Part shown: one piece after another, positions 48,552-55,279 of the stretch
Numbering within the stretch: position 1 is the stretch's first letter
Layout of the letters: the number at the start of each line of letters is the position of its first letter
Source of the DNA: an uncultured Clostridia bacterium
GTDB lineage: Bacteria > Bacillota > Clostridia > TANB77 > CAG-508
Length of the DNA: 55,279 nucleotides
Assembly: GCA_944393025.1 (NCBI GenBank)
Contig: CALXYR010000001.1
Location: forward strand, 1-55,279
Direction: 5' to 3'
Translations under genes and position numbers: made by a program
Notes under the pieces: generated by a model
Told to the model about the DNA's origin: nothing
The model's database searches: none
The model's input: the letters and a program-made list of their open reading frames with translations, nothing else

Positions 48552-48593
48552 AAAAAAATTTTACTGTATTAATAATTTTCTACAGTAAAATTT
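48552..48593 (-). terminator. Terminator after the nucleoside phosphorylase gene
   Basis: On the minus strand, AAATTTTACTGTA / TACAGTAAAATTT with a 12-nt loop is followed by a continued T-run (seven T in total). It lies 20 bases past the stop codon. Confidence 0.8.
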
Positions 48594-48613
48594 AAAAATT
48601 CCTAATATTTGCG

Positions 48614-49876
48614 TTATTCTATTACATATATCTGCTTTAATCTTTCTACAGCTTCTTTTCCTTTTTCTTCATTATTTGCATGTATATATGCTAGTATTTC
48701 TCCTCTTTCAACTTTATCTCCTATTTTTTTATTAAATGTAATTCCTACTGCTGTATCTATTTTATCTTCTTTTTTTATTCTTCCTCCACCTAGAAATACA
48801 GATAATTTTCCTATTTCTTCTGCTTTAAGATTTCTTACTATTCCTTCATTATTTGCTTCATATATAACTGGTAATATATATTTTGCTTTTTCAAATTTAT
48901 TTATATCTTCTATATATGATATATCTCCACCTTGATTTTCCACTAATTCTTTAAATTTTTCTAAAGCTTTTCCATTTTTTATATTTTCTATCATCTTTCT
49001 TTTATTTTCTTCTAAATTATTACCTTTACCTGCAAGCTTAAGCATATTACTTCCTAATTCTAATACTACTTCTTTTAGATCATTTTTTATACTTCCATTT
49101 AAGGCTTCTATTGCTTCTACTACTTCTAATGTATTCCCTACATTTTTTCCTAGTGGTTCATCCATTGGAGTTAATATTGCAATTGTTTCTCTTCCTGCTA
49201 ATTTACCTATCTCTATCATTTCATCTGCTAATTTTTCTGCTTGTTCTTTTGTTTTCATAAAAGCTCCGCTTCCATAAGTTACATCAAGAACAATCTTATT
49301 GGCTCCTGCTGCTATTTTTTTGCTCATTATACTAGAAGCTATAAGTGGTATACTTTCTGTTGTACTTGTAGCATCTCTTAAAGCATATATTTTTTTATCT
49401 GCTGGTGCTAAATTCATAGTTTGACCTATTAAACTAATTCCTATATTTTTTACATTCTGTATAAACTCTTTTTCTAAAATATTAACTTTATAACCTGGTA
49501 TACTCTCTAATTTATCTATAGTTCCACCTGTATAGCCTAATCCTCTTCCTGACATTTTGGCAACTGGTACACCAAGTGAAGCTATAATTGGTGCTAATAT
49601 TAAAGTTACTTTATCTCCTACTCCTCCTGTACTATGTTTATCTACCACTATTCCAATCTCAGATAAATCTAATATATCTCCTGAAGATGCCATAGCAAGT
49701 GTAAGATTTAATGTTTCTTCTTTACTCATACCATTTATATATATTGCCATAATTAAAGCTGATGCTTGATAATCTGCAATCTTATTATTTGTATATTCAT
49801 TAATAAAAAAATATATTTCTTCTTTATTTAATTCTTGTTTATCTCTTTTTTTAGCAATTATATCCTGTATATTCAA
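48614..49876 (-). CDS. pdp: Pyrimidine-nucleoside (thymidine) phosphorylase
   Basis: This enzyme cleaves thymidine or uridine with phosphate to the base and (deoxy)ribose 1-phosphate. Its 420 residues are full length. The signature SGRGLGYTGGTIDKLESI, the phosphate-binding KHSTGGVGDK and the C-terminal domain are intact. The TTG start follows GGAGGG. It is co-directional with rnhB. The choice between Pdp and DeoA cannot be made from sequence alone. Confidence 0.93.
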   Translation of the reverse strand: MNIQDIIAKKRDKQELNKEEIYFFINEYTNNKIADYQASALIMAIYINGMSKEETLNLTLAMASSGDILDLSEIGIVVDKHSTGGVGDKVTLILAPIIASLGVPVAKMSGRGLGYTGGTIDKLESIPGYKVNILEKEFIQNVKNIGISLIGQTMNLAPADKKIYALRDATSTTESIPLIASSIMSKKIAAGANKIVLDVTYGSGAFMKTKEQAEKLADEMIEIGKLAGRETIAILTPMDEPLGKNVGNTLEVVEAIEALNGSIKNDLKEVVLELGSNMLKLAGKGNNLEENKRKMIENIKNGKALEKFKELVENQGGDISYIEDINKFEKAKYILPVIYEANNEGIVRNLKAEEIGKLSVFLGGGRIKKEDKIDTAVGITFNKKIGDKVERGEILAYIHANNEEKGKEAVERLKQIYVIE

Positions 49877-49944
49877 TATCTATTCCCTCCTTATAAAGTA
49901 CATTTCCTATATCAAATACTATATTTTTTATCATATAATACCTC

Positions 49945-50601
49945 TTAAACTATGTTTTTTACAAAACTTCTTCTATGTAAAGGACAAAGTCCATATTCTT
50001 TAATTGCTGTAATATGTGCTGATGTTCCATACCCTTTATGTTTTTCAAATCCATACATTGGATATACTTCATCCCACTGTCTCATAATTCTATCTCTTGT
50101 AACTTTAGCAATAATTGAAGCTGCTGCAATAGAATAGCTTTTACTATCTCCTTTAATTATTGATCTATATGGTATGTGGTCTGTATCTATTTTAGTTAAT
50201 GCATCTACTAATATTATTTCAGGTTTTTCAAATTTTCTTTTTTTCTCCTGTAAGTCTTTCTCTAATTCTTTTATAGCTAATGTCAAACCTTCCTTTGTCG
50301 CATTTAGTATGTTTATTTTATCTATTTCTTCTTGTGATACTATTCCTATGCCATATCCTAGTGCCTCTTTAGTAATTTCTTCAAAAAGTTTTTCTCTTTT
50401 TTTCTCTGATACTTTTTTCGAATCATTTACTCCTTCTATCATTGAGTCTTTTGGCATTACAACACAGGCAACAACTACTGGTCCTGCTAATGGTCCTCTT
50501 CCTGCTTCATCTATTCCTGCTATACTATTAATTCCTTTTAAATATAACTCTTCTTCTATTTTTCTTATTTCTTTTAGTCTTTCTAATTCTTTTTCTTTCA
50601 T
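49945..50601 (-). CDS. rnhB: Ribonuclease HII
   Basis: RNase HII removes ribonucleotides from DNA. The protein has about 218 residues with INSIAGIDEAGRGPLAGPVVVA (DEAG active site), DSKKVSEKKRE and AASIIAKVTRDR. The start is uncertain. ATG at 50601 has GGAG only 3 bases upstream, and the GTG at 50610 is in the same frame. Strong identification otherwise. Confidence 0.94.
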   Translation of the reverse strand: MKEKELERLKEIRKIEEELYLKGINSIAGIDEAGRGPLAGPVVVACVVMPKDSMIEGVNDSKKVSEKKREKLFEEITKEALGYGIGIVSQEEIDKINILNATKEGLTLAIKELEKDLQEKKRKFEKPEIILVDALTKIDTDHIPYRSIIKGDSKSYSIAAASIIAKVTRDRIMRQWDEVYPMYGFEKHKGYGTSAHITAIKEYGLCPLHRRSFVKNIV

Positions 50602-50659
50602 TTTCTCCACATTCTTTCTTATAGTATAAATATATCAAAATTTCTTTAACTCTTCTAAT

Positions 50660-51127
50660 TTATTTCATATCTGATAATTTGTATATTATGTTTCCATTAT
50701 TATCTTTAATTCCATTTATATATATAACATCATTTTTCTTATAGTCAACAATATAATAACTATCTGTTTTTACATTTTCTAAACCTAATTCTTTTAGATT
50801 TGAATTATCTAAACAATAATAATTGCTTTTTTTAGATTCTAAATCTATTATTTTATTATCAATTAAATTCTGTATAATATCATCTACCTCTTTATCTTTA
50901 AGTTTAGTTCCAATATATTTTGCATCTTTTTCTTTTATTTCTACTTTTTGTGATATTATTTCAGTTTTTCCTTTTATTAATAACATATTTGTTTTTATAT
51001 TTTCGAATTCTTGATTATTGTATTGTCTATTTATAAATTTAATTGCTATTAATATTATTACCACTATTAATGCTATTACAATTAGAATTTTAAAATATGT
51101 AAAAAATAAACTTTTTCTTTTTATCAT
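50660..51127 (-). CDS. Unknown single-helix anchored protein
   Basis: A 155-residue protein with an N-terminal helix (ILIVIALIVVIILIAIKFI) and an external domain of about 125 residues with NSNLKELGLENVKTDSYYIVDYK. It has no cysteine motif or known family. GGAGG lies 14 bases before the ATG. It is co-directional with rnhB. Confidence 0.75.
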   Translation of the reverse strand: MIKRKSLFFTYFKILIVIALIVVIILIAIKFINRQYNNQEFENIKTNMLLIKGKTEIISQKVEIKEKDAKYIGTKLKDKEVDDIIQNLIDNKIIDLESKKSNYYCLDNSNLKELGLENVKTDSYYIVDYKKNDVIYINGIKDNNGNIIYKLSDMK

Positions 51128-51327
51128 AATGAATTTTTATTCCTCCTACAATTTAATTGTATATATTATATATTTATATGCCTTATTTTTCAACTATTAT
51201 GAACATAAAAATAATTTTTAAAAAACTTTATCATATAACATTTTTTTCACATTTTGTTCACAAATATCTTGTATTATAATATTAAATTAGGTTATTATTA
51301 TATATAATATATTTTGGAGGTATAAAA

Positions 51328-52647
51328 ATGGAAGAAAATAATAATTCAAATGATTTATCTAATAATGAAACAACTACTAATAGTACAAATAGCAACTCAA
51401 ATATTCAAGAAAATAAAATTTTAGATGAAGCTACTAATTTTAAAAGTGTTTCTTCATCACCAACTACAAGTTATGGTTCTTTTAAAAATACTAAAAAGAA
51501 AAAAAGTGAAGGTAATGGTTTTGTTAAATCTGTACTATTACCATTTACATGTGGAATATTAGGTGCTGGAATGGTTGTTGGTACATGTTTTGGTGTTCCT
51601 AGTATAAGAAATAATATTTTAGGTAGTTATGAATATGCTGAAGAAAATACTATTGCAATTCCAAATACTGAACAAATTTCTTTATTAGATTATTCTGATA
51701 CAGCAGTTGGGGTTTCAAAAAAAGTATTGCCTTCTATTGTTGGTATTAATGTATCTTTTTCTGTAAATTCTATATTTTATGCTGGTACTGGAACAGCTAC
51801 TGCCCAAGGTTCTGGAGTTATAATTAGTAGTGATGGTTATATTTTAACTAACAACCATGTTATAAATTCAAGTTCTAGTTCTTCATATTATGAATTAGGA
51901 AAAGCTAATAAGATAACTGTTACTTTATATAATGATGATACTGAATATGAAGCTAAAATAATTGGTACTGATGAACAAACAGATTTAGCTGTTATAAAAA
52001 TTGATAAAAATGACTTAATTGCTGCAGAACTTGGTGATTCGGATTCAATTCAAGTTGGTGAGTTTTGTATGGCTATAGGAAATAACTTAGGATTAGGAAC
52101 TACTGTTACTGATGGTATAATAAGTGCTGTAAATAGAGCTGTTACTGATGAAGATGGTAATAAATATGAAGCTATTCAAACAAATGCTGCTATAAATTCT
52201 GGTAATAGTGGAGGAGCTTTAGTTAATAGTAAAGGGCAAGTAATAGGAATAAATACTTTAAAAATTGCTGGTGATGGTGTAGAAGGTGTAGGTTTTGCTA
52301 TTCCTATTAATTCTACTAAAGATATCTCTGAACAATTAATACAATATAATAAAGTTAAAAGACCATATTTAGGTATAGGCGGATATGATATAGATAAAGA
52401 GACTGCAGAAAAACACGATTTAACTGTTGGTGTTTATGTAAAAACCTTAGAAGATTTTGGTGCTGCTGAAAAAGCTGGTATAAAAGTTGGAGATGCTATA
52501 GTAAAAGTAGATGGTAAAGAAATTGAAAACATGGATGAATTAAATGAAATTAAAAATAAAAAAGAAATTGGAGATACTATAACTTTAACTGTTTGGAGAA
52601 ATGGAAATACACAAGATATAAAAGTTACTTTGCAAGAACAACCATAA
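51328..52647 (+). CDS. htrA: HtrA/DegP-type serine protease
   Basis: A membrane-anchored trypsin-like protease with 439 residues. A Ser/Asn-rich cytosolic start is followed by one helix near residue 70 (LLPFTCGILGAGMVVGTCFG). The protease domain has the histidine in LTNNHVINSS, the aspartate in TDLAVIKID and the serine in NSGNSGGALV. A C-terminal PDZ domain (PYLGIGGYDIDKE, VGVYVKTLEDFGAAEKAG) follows. It degrades misfolded secreted proteins. GGAGG precedes the ATG. It is divergent from the unknown anchored-protein gene. A TATAAT at 51275-51280 is the likely -10. Confidence 0.93.
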   Translation: MEENNNSNDLSNNETTTNSTNSNSNIQENKILDEATNFKSVSSSPTTSYGSFKNTKKKKSEGNGFVKSVLLPFTCGILGAGMVVGTCFGVPSIRNNILGSYEYAEENTIAIPNTEQISLLDYSDTAVGVSKKVLPSIVGINVSFSVNSIFYAGTGTATAQGSGVIISSDGYILTNNHVINSSSSSSYYELGKANKITVTLYNDDTEYEAKIIGTDEQTDLAVIKIDKNDLIAAELGDSDSIQVGEFCMAIGNNLGLGTTVTDGIISAVNRAVTDEDGNKYEAIQTNAAINSGNSGGALVNSKGQVIGINTLKIAGDGVEGVGFAIPINSTKDISEQLIQYNKVKRPYLGIGGYDIDKETAEKHDLTVGVYVKTLEDFGAAEKAGIKVGDAIVKVDGKEIENMDELNEIKNKKEIGDTITLTVWRNGNTQDIKVTLQEQP

Positions 52648-52656
52648 CAGAATTAT

Positions 52657-52694
52657 ATTAAAAAATTAGGAGGAAATCCTCCTAATTTTTTAAT
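52657..52694. terminator. Bidirectional terminator between htrA and proS
   Basis: ATTAAAAAATTAGGAGG / CCTCCTAATTTTTTAAT is a perfect 17-bp stem with a 4-nt loop and A/T tracts on both sides. It includes the stop codon of proS. Confidence 0.85.
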
Positions 52695-54126
52695 ATTGTC
52701 TTCCCCAAATAACCATTGTTTTAGCTGTTTTTCCACAGAATACACACTTATCTGCAATATTTTCTTGGTTAAATGGTATACATCTTGATTTTGCCCCTGT
52801 AAGTTCATGTATTTTTTCTTCACATTGTGCATCTCCACACCACATAGTTTTAATATAACCTTGGTTATTTTTTAAATTATTTTCAAATTCTTCTAAGTTA
52901 TTTGCAATTGTTGTTTTTTCTTTAACTCTTTTTGCACATTCATTATACATATTTTCTTGAATTTTTTCTAAAATATCATTTAATTTTTCTGATAGTTCAT
53001 CTAAACTAACTTCTATTTTTTCTAAAGTATCTCTTCTTACTACAATGCATTTATTAGCTTCAATGTCACGAGGTCCTATTTCAATTCTTACTGGTACTCC
53101 CCTCATTTCCCAGTCATTAAATTTATAGCCTGGTGAATATTGTTCCCTTACATCCAATTCTACTCTATATTTTTCAGATAATATATTTTTTAGTTCTTCT
53201 GCTTTTTCTTTTACTCCTTCTTTATGCATAGCAACTGGTACTATAACTACTTGTATTGGTGCTACTCTTGGTGGTAGTTTTAAACCTCTATTATCTCCAT
53301 GAGCCATAATAACTGCACCTATTAATCTAGTACTAATTCCCCATGAAGTTTGATATGCATATTCTTCTTTTCCTTCTCTATTTTGAAATTTAATATTAAA
53401 TGGCTTTGTAAAATTTTGTCCAAAATAATGTGAAGTTCCTGCTTGCAATGCTCTTCCATCATGCATTAATGTTTCTACTGTATATGTAGCTTCTGCACCT
53501 GCAAATTGTTCTGTTTTTGTTTTTCTTCCCTTTAATACTGGTATTGCTAGTAAATTTTCTATAACATCTGCATATACTTCAAGCATTTTTAAAGTAAATT
53601 CTTCCGCTTCTTTAGCTGTTTCATGAATTGTATGTCCTTCTTGCCATAGGAATTCTCTAGAACGCAAAAATGGTCTGGTTTCTTTTTCCCATCTTAAAAC
53701 ATTACACCATTGGTTATATAAAAATGGTAAATCTCTCCATGAACTTAACCATTTTGAATACATTGTAGAAAAGATTGTTTCTGAAGTTGGTCTAACACAT
53801 AGTCTTTCTTCTAATTCTTCTCCTCCACCCATTGTTACCCATGCAACTTCAGGTGCAAATCCTTCTACATGATCTTTTTCTTTTTGTAATAAACTTTCTG
53901 GAATAAGCACTGGCATAGATAAATTTTTTACTCCATGTTTTTTAAATTTATCATCTGTATATTTTTGTATATTTTCCCATATAGCATAACCATAAGGTCT
54001 AATAGATATAAAACCTTTTACATCTGTATAATCTGCAAGTTCCGTTTTTAGTACAATATCTGTATACCATTTAGCAAAGTCTTCTTCTATATTAGTTATT
54101 TCTTTTACAAAATCTTTATCTTTCAT
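52690..54126 (-). CDS. proS: Prolyl-tRNA synthetase, archaeal/eukaryotic type
   Basis: This class II enzyme charges tRNA-Pro. The 478 residues lack the editing insertion of the common bacterial type. Motif 2 [24 protein letters not shown], motif 3 [20 protein letters not shown], the anticodon domain and a C-terminal Cys-containing domain ([10 protein letters not shown]...CVFCGK) are visible. This form is common in Clostridia. GGAGG precedes the ATG. It probably shares a transcript with scpB. Confidence 0.95.
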   Translation of the reverse strand: MKDKDFVKEITNIEEDFAKWYTDIVLKTELADYTDVKGFISIRPYGYAIWENIQKYTDDKFKKHGVKNLSMPVLIPESLLQKEKDHVEGFAPEVAWVTMGGGEELEERLCVRPTSETIFSTMYSKWLSSWRDLPFLYNQWCNVLRWEKETRPFLRSREFLWQEGHTIHETAKEAEEFTLKMLEVYADVIENLLAIPVLKGRKTKTEQFAGAEATYTVETLMHDGRALQAGTSHYFGQNFTKPFNIKFQNREGKEEYAYQTSWGISTRLIGAVIMAHGDNRGLKLPPRVAPIQVVIVPVAMHKEGVKEKAEELKNILSEKYRVELDVREQYSPGYKFNDWEMRGVPVRIEIGPRDIEANKCIVVRRDTLEKIEVSLDELSEKLNDILEKIQENMYNECAKRVKEKTTIANNLEEFENNLKNNQGYIKTMWCGDAQCEEKIHELTGAKSRCIPFNQENIADKCVFCGKTAKTMVIWGRQY

Positions 54127-54152
54127 TTTAATTTTTATACCTCCATTATTTA

Positions 54153-54767
54153 TTATTCATTCTTCATACTTATATCTTCCCTTTCGGGCATTGGAGCCTC
54201 TATATCATTTTCTTCTATTATTTCATCTATTACAATTTGCCTATTTTCATCTAGTTTATATTTAGGAAGTACTGGCAATTCATCTAAATTTGATATACCA
54301 AACAATTTTAAAAATTCTTTAGAAGTTTTATATGTCATTGGCTTTCCTGGTGCATCAAGTTTTCCTGACTCTTCAATTAAATTATAATCTAATAGTTTAT
54401 ATATAGTTCCGTCAGAATTTACACCTCTAATTGTTTCTATTTCTGCTCTAGTTATTCTTGGATTATATGCAATAATAGCCAAGGTTTCTAGTGCAGCACC
54501 AGATAAATTTGGTTTACTTCTTTTATCAAATATAGGGTAAATATATTCATAATTTTCTTTTTTGGTACATAACTGATAAGAGTCTTCTATATTTATTATA
54601 TCTATTCCTCTTGCTTCATTCTTATAATCTAATTTCAAGCTATTTATTACATTATGTATTTCTTCAGAATTCATTTCTAGTACAGACATAAGTTCTGTTA
54701 TTCTTACTTCTCTACCAGTCGAAAATAATATTGATTCTATAATTCCTTTTGCTTTATCTTGATTCAT
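54153..54767 (-). CDS. scpB: Segregation and condensation protein B
   Basis: ScpB joins SMC and ScpA in the condensin complex. Its 204 residues have two winged-helix domains: [23 protein letters not shown], then [32 protein letters not shown] and [29 protein letters not shown] precedes the ATG. scpA, usually directly upstream, is not present; instead a divergent small gene lies there. It is followed by proS after 26 bases. Confidence 0.93.
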   Translation of the reverse strand: MNQDKAKGIIESILFSTGREVRITELMSVLEMNSEEIHNVINSLKLDYKNEARGIDIINIEDSYQLCTKKENYEYIYPIFDKRSKPNLSGAALETLAIIAYNPRITRAEIETIRGVNSDGTIYKLLDYNLIEESGKLDAPGKPMTYKTSKEFLKLFGISNLDELPVLPKYKLDENRQIVIDEIIEENDIEAPMPEREDISMKNE

Positions 54768-54899
54768 ATTTCCTCCATTTAAGTTAATATTTCTTTCATG
54801 TATTATTTATTTTATCATTTATTTTGTTTATTGTAAACATATTGACTTTATTAAATTTAACATTTATAATTTATATAAATTCATTCGGAGGTGTTTAAT

Positions 54900-55178
54900 A
54901 TGTATACTTATAATAAAAATGATAAATCTTATACTTTTTCATCTGATGAACTTGATTTAGATAATTTAGTTAATTTAGAAAATAATTCTAATTCTGAAAA
55001 TAATTTAGTTGATGATTCTAATCCAGAAGAAATAAAAAATAAAAAGAAAAAAATTGAAGTTATAAATGGTGGTAATGATTTAAATATTTCTCCTGTTTCT
55101 AACTATATTGAAATAGAAAAACCAAAAAATACTAAAAGAGAGAATATTGTTATTCCAGAAGACAAAAAAGAACAATAA
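54900..55178 (+). CDS. Small acidic Asn/Lys-rich protein, unknown
   Basis: A 92-residue polar protein starting MYTYNKNDKSYTFSSDELD, with no membrane helix or recognised domain. I chose the ATG at 54900 because GGAGG lies 9 bases upstream; an in-frame GTG at 54891 touches that site. It ends at a very strong terminator, which supports a real transcript. Function unknown. Confidence 0.6.
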   Translation: MYTYNKNDKSYTFSSDELDLDNLVNLENNSNSENNLVDDSNPEEIKNKKKKIEVINGGNDLNISPVSNYIEIEKPKNTKRENIVIPEDKKEQ

Positions 55179-55180
55179 AA

Positions 55181-55227
55181 GGACATTTTTAAAAGTTTAA
55201 ATTATTATTAAACTTTTAAAAATGTCC
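55181..55227 (+). terminator. Strong terminator with 20-bp perfect stem
   Basis: GGACATTTTTAAAAGTTTAA / TTAAACTTTTAAAAATGTCC pairs over 20 bases with a 7-nt loop, directly after the stop codon of the small acidic protein. Confidence 0.75.
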
Positions 55228-55279
55228 CTTTACTTTTTAGAACTATATAGCTTCTTTATTTTCTTCTTGGCTTTCGCAA

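Noticed and set aside
52653-52838. Small ORF at the proS 3' end on the same strand
   Set aside because: It lies in another frame inside proS, has no ribosome site, and ends in the terminator region.

Overview
The window comes from a very AT-rich, spore-forming anaerobe of the Clostridia. The evidence is a bifurcating-type [FeFe] hydrogenase operon, sporulation genes (yqfC, yqfD, a pdaA-like deacetylase, a spoIVFA/spoIVFB-like pair, yyaC), a peptide quorum-sensing (agr) locus, an archaeal-type prolyl-tRNA synthetase and GGAGG ribosome sites throughout. Most genes lie on the minus strand. I recognise no tRNA, rRNA, CRISPR array or transposase.

Layout. 1-171: minus-strand 6S RNA, cut by the window edge, with its promoter. 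448-8180: rimP-nusA-rnpM-ylxQ-infB-rbfA-nrnA-truB, one translation/transcription operon with a strong promoter and a hairpin leader. 8222-9486: a pilin-like surface protein whose 3' end looks like the variable repeat of a diversity-generating retroelement (DGR). 9898-11120: two unknown membrane proteins. 11508-13232: an acyl-CoA synthetase. 13243-15528: rng, pth and a GNAT enzyme. 15680-19865: four glycosyltransferase-type genes. 20146-22007: era-yqzL-recO. 22167-26390: the hydrogenase (hydC-hydB-hydA). 26579-34402: a DHHW protein, DUF4358-like and DUF3048 proteins, a ybeY-dgkA-PAP2 fusion, yqfC/yqfD and pdaA. 34525-37889: a CtkA/HipA-like kinase and an LPXTG-anchored von Willebrand A protein. 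38356-41317: agrA-agrC facing agrB-agrD. 41493-55178: rluD-like, an rRNA methyltransferase, uvrC, spoIVFA/B, yyaC, pyrimidine nucleoside phosphorylase, rnhB, htrA, proS and scpB.

The most unusual signal concerns the reading frame. Four otherwise healthy genes (recO, hydA, the LPXTG protein gene and rluD) are each split by the same event: the upstream frame reaches an in-frame CGG, and the rest of the protein continues in the +1 frame, where the bases GGA or GGT encode a glycine. Removing one base makes each gene complete. By my reading of both strands these are the only in-frame CGG codons in the window. About 30 other CGG trinucleotides in coding sequence all straddle two codons. This suggests that CGG is unassigned or starved here and acts as a +1 frameshift site (CGGN read as glycine), rather than four unrelated sequencing errors.

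The window also carries three families of short dispersed repeats: REP-like GGGACAGGT units, TTGTATAG hairpins, and about 120-bp elements ending in TTTGACAACGC. A small agrD gene and a yqzL gene, each too short for routine ORF calling, are also present.
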